Source: Mycolicibacillus trivialis
Lineage (GTDB): Bacteria > Actinomycetota > Actinomycetes > Mycobacteriales > Mycobacteriaceae
Reading direction: 5' to 3'
NCBI RefSeq assembly: GCF_002102395.1
Contig: NZ_LQPZ01000006.1
Coordinates: forward strand, 62,001-126,000
DNA length: 64,000 bases
Position 1 is the stretch's first letter; every line of letters starts with the position of its first letter. Shown in pieces: positions 1 through 9,652 of the stretch. The position numbers and the translations under genes were made by a program. Below the pieces are notes generated by a model. The model saw only the letters and a list, made by a program, of their open reading frames with translations. It made no database searches and had not been told where the DNA came from.

Positions 1-42
1 CGGCGCCGGGTTCCCGGCGCTGCCGCGCGGGCGGGGTGTCGG

Positions 43-813
43 TCACGCCTGCTTGTTGCCGGCCGCCGCCGCGATCGCGGCGGCCTCGTCGATGCCGGGC
101 ACATCGCCGACGATGCCGCGGACGTCGTTGACCAGCGACGCCGGGTCCTTCGGGCTGTAGTCCTCGCCGTTGAGCCGGATCGTCGGGGTGCCCTGGATCT
201 TGCCCGCGGCGGCCATGCCGTCGACCAGCTTGAGGTACTTGCCGCTGTTGATGCAGTCGCGCACCGTGCCCGCCGCGCCGGCCTGGCGGGCCAGTTCGAT
301 CAGCCGGGTGTTGTCGGGGAAGGTCGCCGCGGTCTCCAGTGGCTGCAGGTCGGGGCTGAACAGCATCGCGTGGAAGCGTTCGAAGGCCTCCATCGACTCG
401 TCGGCCACACAGTAGGCGGCCGCCCCGGCCCGCCCGGAGTAGTTGTCCCGGCCCTGCTTGCTCAGGATGTTCGACGGGTGGTAGTCGACGGCCACCGCGC
501 CGATGTCGACCAGCTTGTCGAGGGTCTTGCCGAAGTTGTGCTCGAAGTTGGCGCACGCCGGGCACAGGAAGTCCTCATAGACGGCGATCACCGCCTTCGG
601 GTCCTCGGAGTCGTCCTGGGTGACCACCTGCGGGGAGGCCACCCGGATCGGCTGGCCGTCGCTGGGTTTGGAGCTGTTGGAGATGACGATGTAGCCGACC
701 AGTGCCACCGCGAACAGCACGACGATCGCGGTCATGCCGATCTGGATCGCCAGGTTGCGGCGCCGGTCGGCGGCCTTGAGGTCGTAACCGGGGCGTTTCG
801 GTTTCTTGGACAC
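43..813 (-). CDS. DsbA-like membrane-anchored thiol oxidase
   Basis: This 256-residue protein is predicted to oxidise cysteine pairs in exported proteins. A basic N-terminus is followed by one membrane segment (about residues 22-45), which anchors a thioredoxin-fold domain outside the membrane. The active site CPAC is at residues 84-87, and GTPTI near the C-terminus supplies the cis-proline loop. It matches the M. tuberculosis Rv2969c DsbA-like protein, which is thought to be recharged by a VKOR-type partner; no VKOR gene is visible here. The GTG start was chosen because the open frame upstream of it belongs to lipN in another frame and has no homology to this family. It lies 62 bp downstream of lipN on the same strand. 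Confidence 0.88.
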   Translation of the reverse strand: MSKKPKRPGYDLKAADRRRNLAIQIGMTAIVVLFAVALVGYIVISNSSKPSDGQPIRVASPQVVTQDDSEDPKAVIAVYEDFLCPACANFEHNFGKTLDKLVDIGAVAVDYHPSNILSKQGRDNYSGRAGAAAYCVADESMEAFERFHAMLFSPDLQPLETAATFPDNTRLIELARQAGAAGTVRDCINSGKYLKLVDGMAAAGKIQGTPTIRLNGEDYSPKDPASLVNDVRGIVGDVPGIDEAAAIAAAAGNKQA

Positions 814-875
814 GGATCTGCTCAGCTTCCTCGGGAGGTCGGGGGGAGAAACGTCTCCACAGCGTACCGGCGGGT

Positions 876-1958
<1,083 letters not shown>

Positions 1959-2069
1959 CGCTGCTCCCTCGTTGACGACCCACGACGGTAACCCGTTATC
2001 GTGTTGCGCGACCCGACCGGGCACGGATTCACAGAATCGACCACTTTCGAACATTCACGGGCAGGTGAG

Positions 2070-2903
2070 ATGGCTACGGATATCCCCACGATCGGCCTGA
2101 ACGACGACAACACCATGCCGGTGTTGGGCGTCGGTGTCGGTGAGCTCTCCGACGAGGAGGCCGAGCGCGCCGTCGCGGTGGCGCTGGAGGCCGGGGCCCG
2201 GCTGATCGACACCGCCGCGATCTACGGCAACGAGGCCGGGGTGGGCCGGGCCATCGCCGCGTCCGGCGTCCCGCGCGCCGAACTGTTCGTCACCACCAAG
2301 CTGGCCATCGCCGACCAGGGCTTCTCCAACGCCCAGACCGCGGGCAAGGCCAGCCTGGAGCGGCTCGGCCTGGACTACCTGGACCTGTACCTGGTGCACT
2401 GGCCGGCCGCCCCGCAGGGCCTCTACGTGGACAGCTTCGGCGGCATGGGCACGCTGCAGGAGGACGGCCTGACCAAGTCGATCGGGGTGTCCAACTTCAC
2501 CGCCGAGCACCTGGCCAACGTCATCGACCTGACGTTCATGACCCCGGCGGTCAACCAGATCGAGTTGCACCCGCTGCTCAACCAGGCCGAGATGCGCGCC
2601 ACCAACGCCGAGCACAACGTGGTGACCCAGTCCTACAGCCCGCTGGCCAACGGCGCGGTGCTCGACAATCCCACCGTGGCCGAGGTCGCGGCCCAGTACA
2701 ACCGCACCCCGGCCCAGGTGCTGCTGCGCTGGAACCTGCAGCTGGGCAACGCGGTGGTCTTCCGCTCCACCGACGCGCAGAACATCGCGGGCAACCTCGA
2801 CGTGTTCGACTTCGAGCTGGCCGAGGAACACATGAGCGCGATCAACGCCCTGCACGACGGCACCCGGGTGCGCCCGGACCCGGACGCCTACACCGGCCAG
2901 TAG
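2070..2903 (+). CDS. Aldo/keto reductase
   Basis: This 277-residue (alpha/beta)8 barrel enzyme should reduce carbonyls with NADPH. The catalytic tetrad is visible: D47 and Y52 in DTAAIYG, K77 in TTKL and H110 in LVHWP. It corresponds to Rv2971 of M. tuberculosis, whose M. smegmatis relative is a structurally characterised reductase implicated in detoxifying carbonyl compounds. The ATG at 2070 has AGGTGAG immediately upstream, and earlier in-frame codons are not conserved. Its stop is only 7 bp from the next gene, so the two are probably co-transcribed. The physiological substrate cannot be read from the sequence. Confidence 0.9.
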   Translation: MATDIPTIGLNDDNTMPVLGVGVGELSDEEAERAVAVALEAGARLIDTAAIYGNEAGVGRAIAASGVPRAELFVTTKLAIADQGFSNAQTAGKASLERLGLDYLDLYLVHWPAAPQGLYVDSFGGMGTLQEDGLTKSIGVSNFTAEHLANVIDLTFMTPAVNQIELHPLLNQAEMRATNAEHNVVTQSYSPLANGAVLDNPTVAEVAAQYNRTPAQVLLRWNLQLGNAVVFRSTDAQNIAGNLDVFDFELAEEHMSAINALHDGTRVRPDPDAYTGQ

Positions 2904-2910
2904 GGCGCCG

Positions 2911-4098
2911 ATGAGCGAGGCCGCCGACACGCCGGGGCTGTCCACCCGCAGCGTGCACGCCGGTGATCGCCGCGACCCGCTCGGGGCGATCCACGCCCCG
3001 ATTTACAACCAGTCGACGTTCGCCTTCGAGCGCACCGCCGACCTGCTCGACGTGATCGAGGGCCGCCGGGACGGGCCGCTGTACACCCGCTACGGCGCCA
3101 ACCCGACGGTGGCGGCGCTGGAGGCCAAGCTCGCCGACCTGGAGGGCGGCCAGGCGGCGCTGGCGTTCTCGGCCGGGATGGCGGCCGTGTCGGCCACCGT
3201 GCTGGGCCATCTGCGCGCCGGTGAGCAGATCCTGTGCGTCGGCGACGTGTACGGCGGCACCTACGAGTTGTTCACCGAGAACCTGCCGCGGCTGGGGATC
3301 ACCACCACGTTCCTGCGCGCCGACGAGATCGCCCGGCTGGGCGCGTCCAGCACGCCGGCCACCCGGCTGGTGTACTTCGAGTCGCCGTCGAACCCGACGC
3401 TGGCGGTGGTGGACATCGCCGCGCTGGCCGCCGCCGCCCGCGCCGCCGGGCTGCTCAGCGTCATCGACAACACCTTCGCCACCCCGGTCAACCAGAACCC
3501 GCTGGCCCACGGCGTCGACCTGGTGCTGCATTCGGCGACGAAGTACCTGGGCGGGCATTCCGACCTGGTCGCCGGTGCGCTGATGGGGCCGGCCGACCTG
3601 CTGGCGCCGGTGGCCTACTGGCGCAAGAACCTGGGCCAGATGATCGCCCCGGAGGTCGCCGCGCTGCTGGCCCGCTCGCTGCGGTCGCTGCCGGTGCGGG
3701 TGGCCCGCCACAACGACAACGCCGCCGCGGTGGCGGAGTTCCTGGCCGGTCACCCACGGGTGGTGCGGGTGCACTACCCGGGCCTGGCGACCGGGCCCGA
3801 GCGCGCGGTCATCGACCGGCAGATGCGCGGCCACGGCGGGATGGTGTCGTTGGTGCTGGACGCGACCGCCGAGCAGACCGCCGCGGTCGTCGACCGGTTG
3901 CGGCTGTTCGCCATCGCGGGCAGCCTCGGCGGGGTGGAGAGCCTGGCCACCCAGCCGGTCACCACCAGCCACCATGGCATGGCGCCCGCGGAGCGCGCGG
4001 CCCGCGGCATCAGCGACGGCATGATCCGGCTCTCGATCGGGCTGGAGGATCCGGCCGACCTCATCGCCGACCTGGCGCAGGCGCTCAAGGCGCACTGA
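2911..4098 (+). CDS. PLP-dependent trans-sulfuration enzyme (cystathionine gamma-synthase/lyase type)
   Basis: The 395-residue product belongs to the Cys/Met metabolism PLP family, whose members make or break C-S bonds of cystathionine, homocysteine or methionine. YTRYGANPT (residues 58-66) is the family substrate/PLP loop, VYGGT (113-117) carries the stacking Tyr, D186 in VIDNTF contacts the pyridine nitrogen, and K211 in SATKYLGG is the Schiff-base lysine. The residue after YG is Gly; canonical methionine gamma-lyases carry Cys there, which argues for a synthase/lyase rather than that enzyme. The start lies 7 bp after the aldo/keto reductase stop, with AGGG overlapping that stop, suggesting an operon. 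M. tuberculosis, as I recall, has no gene between Rv2971 and Rv2972c, so this is an accessory insertion. Synthase and lyase cannot be separated by reading. Confidence 0.85.
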   Translation: MSEAADTPGLSTRSVHAGDRRDPLGAIHAPIYNQSTFAFERTADLLDVIEGRRDGPLYTRYGANPTVAALEAKLADLEGGQAALAFSAGMAAVSATVLGHLRAGEQILCVGDVYGGTYELFTENLPRLGITTTFLRADEIARLGASSTPATRLVYFESPSNPTLAVVDIAALAAAARAAGLLSVIDNTFATPVNQNPLAHGVDLVLHSATKYLGGHSDLVAGALMGPADLLAPVAYWRKNLGQMIAPEVAALLARSLRSLPVRVARHNDNAAAVAEFLAGHPRVVRVHYPGLATGPERAVIDRQMRGHGGMVSLVLDATAEQTAAVVDRLRLFAIAGSLGGVESLATQPVTTSHHGMAPAERAARGISDGMIRLSIGLEDPADLIADLAQALKAH

Positions 4099-4102
4099 GT
4101 CC

Positions 4103-4816
4103 TCACCCGGCGGGGCAGGTGGCGGCCGCGGCCCGCAGCACCGGCACCGACGGGGCGTCCACCGGCAGCCGGTAGCCGCGCAGCACCGCGGTGAACTGGG
4201 TGGCGTATTGGCAGCCGAAGGCGGTGTTGGGCGGCATCCAGTCCGCCGGTGGGGAGTCGCCCTTGTCCTGGTTGGGGGCGCCGGCCACGGCCAGCAGGTT
4301 CGCCGGGTCATTGGCGAACCGCAGCCGCAGTTCCGGTGGCCAGGCGTGCGCGCCCATGTCCCAGGCGTAGGCCAGCGGCACCAGGTGGTCGATCTGCACC
4401 GCCTCCCCGATGCCCGCGCCGCGGGTGAACGACACCGTGACCCCGGTGTAGGGGTCGCGCAGCGTGCCGGTGGCCACCGCATCGGGGCAGCGGCGGGTGC
4501 GCACATGGGTGATGTCGGTGAGGTCACGGTTGAGGATGTCGTTGCGGGTGTCGCAGCCGTTGCGGCCGCCCGGGGCGTCGTTGTCGTCGTCCCAGGCCGC
4601 GCCGAAGTCGATGGTCCTGCGGTAGTCGGGCCGGTGCGGCCGGGCGGCCAGCACGGTGATCCCGGCCAGCACGTCGGTGCCCGGCGCCAGCACGGGCGCG
4701 CCGGTGGTGCTGCGCTCGGCGCGCGCCGTCACCACCTGGTAGGCGACCAGCACCGCGACCGCGGTCAGCAGGGCCAGCCACAGCAGCCGCCGGCGGCCGG
4801 CGTCACCGGCGGTCAC
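4103..4816 (-). CDS. Membrane-anchored or exported HNH-type (DUF1524-like) protein
   Basis: The 237-residue protein starts with a single hydrophobic segment (about residues 11-29), so most of it should lie outside the cytoplasm. The C-terminal half carries an HNH-like nuclease signature: D143-H144 in QIDHLVPL, then NLLAV near 173 and NQDKGD near 182, with paired cysteines that could stabilise an exported fold. It corresponds to M. tuberculosis Rv2972c. The GTG start overlaps the recG stop by 4 bp (GTGA at 4813-4816), so translation is probably coupled to recG. Nuclease activity is inferred from the motif; substrate and role are unknown. Confidence 0.82.
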   Translation of the reverse strand: MTAGDAGRRRLLWLALLTAVAVLVAYQVVTARAERSTTGAPVLAPGTDVLAGITVLAARPHRPDYRRTIDFGAAWDDDNDAPGGRNGCDTRNDILNRDLTDITHVRTRRCPDAVATGTLRDPYTGVTVSFTRGAGIGEAVQIDHLVPLAYAWDMGAHAWPPELRLRFANDPANLLAVAGAPNQDKGDSPPADWMPPNTAFGCQYATQFTAVLRGYRLPVDAPSVPVLRAAAATCPAG

Positions 4817-7032
4817 GACTTGTCCAGGTAGTCGATGGCGTCGGTGTCGGTGAACCGGGCGGCCAGCCGGGCCAGGCCGGGGTCGGCCGGGTTCACCGCG
4901 TGGGCCTGTTCGCAGTACCGGCGGGCCTCCTCGATCAGCTCGCGGTGATCGGCCAGCGACAGCAGCTGCAGGGTGATCGCCCGGCCGGACTGGGTGGCGC
5001 CGAGCACGTCGCCCTCCCGGCGTTCGGTCAGGTCCAGTTCGGCGAGGGTGAAACCGTCGACGGTGGCGGCGACGGCGTTGAGCCGCGCCGCCGAGCGGGA
5101 CAGCGGTGACGCCCAGCTCACCAGCAGGCACAGGCTGGCGTGGGCGCCGCGGCCGATGCGGCCGCGCAGCTGGTGCAGCTGGCTGATCCCGAACCGGTCG
5201 GCGTCCATCACCACCATCATCGTGGCGTTGGGGACGTCGACGCCGACCTCGATCACCGTGGTGCAGACCAGCACGTCGAGGTCCCCGGCGCGGAACGCCG
5301 CCATCACGGTGTCCTTCTCCTCGGCGCTGAGCCGGCCGTGCATGAGCCCCACCCGCAGCCCGGCCAGCGGGCCGGCGCGCAGCCGGTCGTAGAGGCCGAC
5401 CGCGGTCGCCGACGGTCGGGGGGCGTCCTCGCTGTCCTGCGCCGGGTCGCTCTCGTCGATGCGTGGCGCCACCACGTAGGCCTGCCTGCCCGCGCCGACT
5501 TCCTCGTTGACCCGCGCCCAGGCCCGGTCCAGCCAGGCCGGTTTCTCGGCGGCGAAGACCGCGGTGGTGGCGATCGGCATGCGGCCGCGCGGCAGCTCCC
5601 GCAGGGTGGAGGTCTCCAGATCGCCGTAGACGGTCAGAGCGACGGTCCGCGGGATGGGCGTGGCGGTCATCACCAGCAGATGCGGGGTGATCCCGTCGGG
5701 GGCCTTGGCGCGCAGTTGGTCGCGCTGCTCCACCCCGAAGCGGTGCTGCTCGTCGACCACCACCATGCCCAGCCGGTGGAAGGCCACCGCGTCCTGCAGC
5801 AGCGCGTGGGTTCCCACGACGATTCCGGCTGCGCCCGAGGCGATTTCGGCGCGCACCTGTTTCTTCTGGGCGGCGGTCATCGACCCGGTGAGCAGGACCA
5901 CCCGGGTGGCGTCCTCCGCGCCGCCGAGCTGTCCGGCCATCGCCAACGGGCCCAGCACGTCGGTGATCGACCGGAGGTGTTGGGCGGCAAGCACTTCGGT
6001 GGGCGCGAGCAGCGCGCACTGGTAGCCTGCGTCGACCAGTTGCAGCATGGCCAGCACCGCGACGATGGTTTTGCCGGACCCGACTTCGCCCTGCAGCAGC
6101 CGGTTCATCGGTCGGGGGCCGGCCAGCTCCGCCGCGAAGGTCTCGAGTACGGCGCGCTGCCCGGCGGTCAGGTCGAACGGCAGCCGGTCCCGCAGGGCGG
6201 CGGCCAGGCCGGCATCGGCGGGGTGCGCGGCCGGACCGGACTGGGCGAGCTCGCCGTGGCGACGGCTCACCAGCGCCCACTGCAGCCCGACCGCCTCGTC
6301 GAAGGCCAGCCGGTCGCGGGCGCGGGCGCGGGTGGCCTCGTCCTCGGCGAGGTGCACCGCCCGCAGCGCCTCGTCCTCGCCGATCAGGCCGTGCTCGGCC
6401 CGCAGCGCCTGCGGCAGCGGATCGGGCACCGGGTCGAGCACCTCGAGCACCTGACGGACGCAGGAGAAGATGTCCCAGCTCTGCATCTTGGCGCTGGCCG
6501 GGTAGATCGGGTAGCAGGACCGCTCGAATTCGGCCTGGACCACCCGGCCGCTGACGGCCTCGGAGGCCTCGGCGATGCGCCGCATGGAGCGGCTGGCGGC
6601 GCTGGGGTCGCCCAGCACCAGGAAATCCGGGTGGGTGAGCTGCATGGCGCCCCGGAAGTAGCTGACCTCACCGGAGAGCATCACCCGGGTGCCCTTGGTG
6701 AGCCGGCCGGCGAGCCATTTGCGGGCGTGGAAGAAGGTGGCGCTCACCTTCCCCCGGCCGGTTCCGAGTGCGACGCGCAGGTATTTGTCCTTGGGGTCGT
6801 TGCTGTTTCGCGGGGAGCGCCAGTCGGCGTGGGTGATGGTGTCGACGATCGTGATGTGCTGCCCGGCGGGTGGGCGCCCGTCGTCGGGGCCGCGGACCGG
6901 GCCGCCGCCGGTGTAGGTGCGCGGGTAGTGGCGCAGCAGGTCTTCGACGGTGCGGATGCCGAACGTGTCGGCGAGTTGGGCGGCGGCCTTGCCTCCGATG
7001 ACGAAGTCGAGCCGGTCGCCGAGCCCGGCCAT
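4813..7032 (-). CDS. recG: ATP-dependent DNA helicase RecG
   Basis: RecG unwinds branched DNA and regresses stalled forks during repair and recombination. The 739-residue product has the N-terminal wedge/OB region, a helicase core with Walker A GEVGSGKT, Walker B VVDEQHRFG and the motif TATPIPRT, and a C-terminal helicase domain with QLRGRIGRG. Its length is close to that of M. tuberculosis RecG (737). The ATG at 7032 overlaps the upstream stop as TGATG; a GTG one codon earlier is possible but less likely. It is embedded in the coupled run fakA-like, recG, HNH protein. Confidence 0.96.
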   Translation of the reverse strand: MAGLGDRLDFVIGGKAAAQLADTFGIRTVEDLLRHYPRTYTGGGPVRGPDDGRPPAGQHITIVDTITHADWRSPRNSNDPKDKYLRVALGTGRGKVSATFFHARKWLAGRLTKGTRVMLSGEVSYFRGAMQLTHPDFLVLGDPSAASRSMRRIAEASEAVSGRVVQAEFERSCYPIYPASAKMQSWDIFSCVRQVLEVLDPVPDPLPQALRAEHGLIGEDEALRAVHLAEDEATRARARDRLAFDEAVGLQWALVSRRHGELAQSGPAAHPADAGLAAALRDRLPFDLTAGQRAVLETFAAELAGPRPMNRLLQGEVGSGKTIVAVLAMLQLVDAGYQCALLAPTEVLAAQHLRSITDVLGPLAMAGQLGGAEDATRVVLLTGSMTAAQKKQVRAEIASGAAGIVVGTHALLQDAVAFHRLGMVVVDEQHRFGVEQRDQLRAKAPDGITPHLLVMTATPIPRTVALTVYGDLETSTLRELPRGRMPIATTAVFAAEKPAWLDRAWARVNEEVGAGRQAYVVAPRIDESDPAQDSEDAPRPSATAVGLYDRLRAGPLAGLRVGLMHGRLSAEEKDTVMAAFRAGDLDVLVCTTVIEVGVDVPNATMMVVMDADRFGISQLHQLRGRIGRGAHASLCLLVSWASPLSRSAARLNAVAATVDGFTLAELDLTERREGDVLGATQSGRAITLQLLSLADHRELIEEARRYCEQAHAVNPADPGLARLAARFTDTDAIDYLDKS

Positions 7033-8639
7033 CACTCGACCCCGATCAGCAGTGCGTCACCGCCGTGCCCGGTGCGGTAGACGGCCAGCTCGATGCCCGG
7101 ATGGGCGTCGTGGACATGGGCTTTGAGTGTGGCTTCCACCGCGGCCGCACCGTCGCCGACCGCTGCGCCGATGAGCACGGTCACCAGCTCGCCGCCCGCG
7201 GCCAGCAGCAGGTCGATGAGCCCGGTCGCGGCGGTGGCGACGTCCGGGCCGACGATCAGCACCTCTCCCCCGGCGATGCCCAGCCCGTCCCCGGGGTCGC
7301 AGGGCCCGGCCCAGGTCAAGGCGGCCTCGCTGGCCAGCGCCACCGAGCCGTAGCGGGTGGCGGCGGCAGCCCGGGTCATGGTGAAGCCGTCGTCGACGAT
7401 CTGGCGGGCCGGGTCGTGCACGGCCAGCGCGGCCAGCCCCTGCACCATCGAGGCGGTCGGCAGCGGGACCACGTCGATGCCCCAGCCGGTGGCGGCGGTG
7501 CAGCCGGCCACCAGCTCCTCGGCGGGCAGGTGCCCGTTGGGCAGCACCAGCACCTGCGCGGCGCCGGTGTCGACCATGGCCCGCAGCAGTTGCGCCGCGC
7601 TGATCGGCTCGGCCTGCTCCACCGGCAGGATGCAGGCGCCCTCGCCGCCGAACAGCTCCGCGGCACCGGCCCCGTCGACGACGGCCAGCACGGCGCGCTC
7701 GCGGGCCCAGCTGCCCTGCGGGCGCCGGGTGACCAGCCCCGAGATGTGGATGCCGGACAGCCGGCCGGCCGCCAGCCCGGCTTCCACGGCCGCGCCGGCG
7801 TCGTCGGTGTGCACGTGGACGGAGTGGCCGTCGGCGCCCGCCGCGATCGCCACCGATTCGCCCAGCCGGCCCAGCCGGCGGCGCAGCGCGGTGACGCCGG
7901 CGGCGTCGGTGTCGTGCAGCAGGTACATCACCTCGAACTGCGGGCCCGGCGGCGCGACCTCGGGTTCGGTCTGCGGGGGCGGGGCGGGCCGGTAGGCGGG
8001 CCGGTCGGGCACCCGGCCGGTGACGGTGGCGGTCAGGGCGTCCAGCAGCACCAGCAGGCCGCGCCCGCCGGCGTCGACCACCCCGGCCTCGGCGAGGGCG
8101 TCGAGTTGGCCGGTCGTCTCGTCCAGGGCGATCGCGGCCGCGTCGCCTGCGGCCGCCAGGGCGGCGGCCAGCCCGGACCCGGTGCGGCGCACCGCGGCAG
8201 CGGCGGCGGCCAGCACCGACACGATGGTGCCGGGCACCTCGCGGCCGCCCATCGAGGCGATCGACAGCTCCACCCCGCGCTGCAGCGCGGCCCCGAGCAG
8301 GTCCGGGCCGACCACCGCGGGCGCCGGGTCGGCCTCGCTGAGCACGTCGGCCAGACCGCGCAGGATCTGGGAGAGGATCACCCCGGAGTTGCCGCGCGCG
8401 CCGTGCAGCGCACCGACCGACAGGGCGGTGGCGACCCGGGTGAGCTCACCGGAGCCGGCGGCGGTGTTGGCCTCGGCCAGCGCCGAGCGCATGGTGAACA
8501 GCATGTTGGTGCCGGTGTCGGAGTCGGCGATCGGGAAGACGTTGATCCGGTTGATCTCGTCGGTGTGGGTGATCAGGTCGCCGACGGCGGTGTGGGCCCA
8601 GTCCCGCAGCGTCACCGCGTCGAGTACGCGTTCGGCCAT
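7032..8639 (-). CDS. DAK-domain fatty-acid-kinase-like protein (FakA/YloV family)
   Basis: The 535-residue protein has an N-terminal DhaL/DAK phosphatase-like domain, with the nucleotide and metal motif DSDTGTN near residue 35 and HGARGNSG near 80, and a C-terminal FakA-type region. FakA proteins phosphorylate fatty acids bound to a FakB (DegV) partner, but no fakB is present in this window. As I recall, the corresponding M. tuberculosis region is annotated as two pieces (Rv2975c and Rv2974c); here it is one uninterrupted frame. AGGAGG lies upstream of the ATG at 8639. Its stop overlaps recG, and it is divergent from rpmB, an arrangement (rpmB, fakA, recG) shared with many Gram-positive bacteria. 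Confidence 0.87.
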   Translation of the reverse strand: MAERVLDAVTLRDWAHTAVGDLITHTDEINRINVFPIADSDTGTNMLFTMRSALAEANTAAGSGELTRVATALSVGALHGARGNSGVILSQILRGLADVLSEADPAPAVVGPDLLGAALQRGVELSIASMGGREVPGTIVSVLAAAAAAVRRTGSGLAAALAAAGDAAAIALDETTGQLDALAEAGVVDAGGRGLLVLLDALTATVTGRVPDRPAYRPAPPPQTEPEVAPPGPQFEVMYLLHDTDAAGVTALRRRLGRLGESVAIAAGADGHSVHVHTDDAGAAVEAGLAAGRLSGIHISGLVTRRPQGSWARERAVLAVVDGAGAAELFGGEGACILPVEQAEPISAAQLLRAMVDTGAAQVLVLPNGHLPAEELVAGCTAATGWGIDVVPLPTASMVQGLAALAVHDPARQIVDDGFTMTRAAAATRYGSVALASEAALTWAGPCDPGDGLGIAGGEVLIVGPDVATAATGLIDLLLAAGGELVTVLIGAAVGDGAAAVEATLKAHVHDAHPGIELAVYRTGHGGDALLIGVE

Positions 8640-8732
8640 GACCGGTCCACCTCCTCGCGCCGTCGGTGGGCGCCAGCCTAGCCAGCGCCGCCGACAGAAC
8701 CGCCCGGCAGGGCCGGTCCGGTGTGGATGGTT

Positions 8733-8761
8733 TTGGCAGTTGCGGCCGCGACGGCTATTCT
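8733..8761 (+). promoter_or_regulatory. Sigma-A type promoter for rpmB
   Basis: TTGGCA at 8733-8738 and TATTCT at 8756-8761 are separated by 17 bases, close to the consensus for the housekeeping sigma factor. Transcription would start near 8768 and leave a leader of about 93 nt before rpmB. That leader can fold: ACCC/GGGT at 8779-8789 nested within a GC-rich pairing between about 8771-8779 and 8794-8805. Confidence 0.7.
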
Positions 8762-8860
8762 GGTCGGGTTGTCGGGCCACCCTTCGGGTCGATTGGCCCC
8801 GCGACGCAGGAGAAGGGCAACGCACCACCGCCCCCAAGCAGACGTTTCGAGGAGTTCACC

Positions 8861-9055
8861 ATGGCTGCCGTGTGCGATATCTGTAGCAAGGGCCCCGGCT
8901 TCGGCAAGTCGGTGTCGCACTCGCACCGGCGGCACAGCCGGCGCTGGAACCCCAACATCCAGACCGTGCGGGCGGTGACCCGCCCGGGCGGCAACAAGCA
9001 GCGGATCAACGTCTGCACGTCCTGCCTCAAGGCCGGCAAGGTCTCCCGCGGCTGA
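8861..9055 (+). CDS. rpmB: Large ribosomal subunit protein bL28
   Basis: This 64-residue basic protein is bL28 of the 50S subunit. It is the zinc-ribbon (C+) type: CDIC at residues 5-8 pairs with CTSC near residues 53-56. The motif SHSHRRHSRRW is typical of the family. GAGGAG lies 7 bases upstream of the ATG. It stands alone on the plus strand, divergent from the fakA-like gene. Mycobacteria often hold more than one L28 gene, with zinc-dependent and zinc-independent forms; this is a cysteine-containing form. Confidence 0.96.
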   Translation: MAAVCDICSKGPGFGKSVSHSHRRHSRRWNPNIQTVRAVTRPGGNKQRINVCTSCLKAGKVSRG

Positions 9056-9155
9056 CCCGCCGACGCGGGCCTCGGCGGCGTGCCGGTGCCGTAAATCGCG
9101 TGCCCCGGGGTCACTGACCTGCCCTACCGTACGGGGATGATGACCCCGCGCCGCG

Positions 9156-9626
9156 GTGCCTGACACCGTCGACCCGCCGTGGAGCCTGCCGTTCGCGCCG
9201 GTGGCGGTCTTCGGTCCCGTTAACGGCGACTGGGTGTTGCCGGTGGCGACGACGGTGCACGAGCGACCCGTGCCGACACGCACGGTGCGCCACGCCGACG
9301 AGGTGGAACACAGTGGCGCGACCGCGACCTGGACGAGTTCGTTCGGCACGACCGTGACCGGACACATCCTGGATCCGGCGACCACCCCGGAGTTGGCGTC
9401 CATGCCGGCGACCGTGCAACGGGTCGTCATCGCCGCCGACGACCCGACTGCCGATCCACCCCCGTTCTACAACCTGATCTTGGGGTCGCCGGTCACCGTC
9501 GAGATCGACGGCGTCACCGCGAATCTGGGCATGGCGACCGGCGTCGATCCGGACCGGCACTGGGTGGTCGTCGATCTGCTCGGCCCGATGCTGAGCGAGC
9601 GCGGCCTCACCGTAGCGCCGGCCTGA
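9156..9626 (+). CDS. Hypothetical protein (156 aa)
   Basis: I do not recognise this protein. It has no obvious signal peptide or membrane segment, is acidic and rich in Val, Thr and Pro, and ends shortly before the next plus-strand gene. The start is uncertain. The only reasonable in-frame start is GTG at 9156, which has no clear ribosome site and overlaps a tiny leaderless-looking frame (9137-9163). Codon use, with a strong third-position GC bias, supports real coding. Its neighbours are rpmB upstream and an MTB12-like secreted protein downstream. Confidence 0.55.
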   Translation: MPDTVDPPWSLPFAPVAVFGPVNGDWVLPVATTVHERPVPTRTVRHADEVEHSGATATWTSSFGTTVTGHILDPATTPELASMPATVQRVVIAADDPTADPPPFYNLILGSPVTVEIDGVTANLGMATGVDPDRHWVVVDLLGPMLSERGLTVAPA

Positions 9627-9640
9627 CTCCGCAGCGTTAG

Positions 9641-9646
9641 TAGGCT
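9641..9646 (+). promoter_or_regulatory. Leaderless -10 element of the MTB12-like gene
   Basis: TAGGCT is followed by exactly six bases and then the ATG at 9653, so the transcript would begin at or next to the start codon. Confidence 0.55.
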
Positions 9647-9652
9647 GGGCTG

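Noticed and set aside
2911..4098. Methionine gamma-lyase
   Set aside because: The active-site Cys typical of that enzyme (after the YG of the VYGGT region) is Gly here, as in cystathionine synthases and lyases.
5140..7080. A 646-codon plus-strand frame opposite recG
   Set aside because: It is antisense to recG with no recognisable motifs and a shadow-like composition. The same applies to 7065-8681 opposite the fakA-like gene and 13417-15150 opposite ddlA and gpsA.
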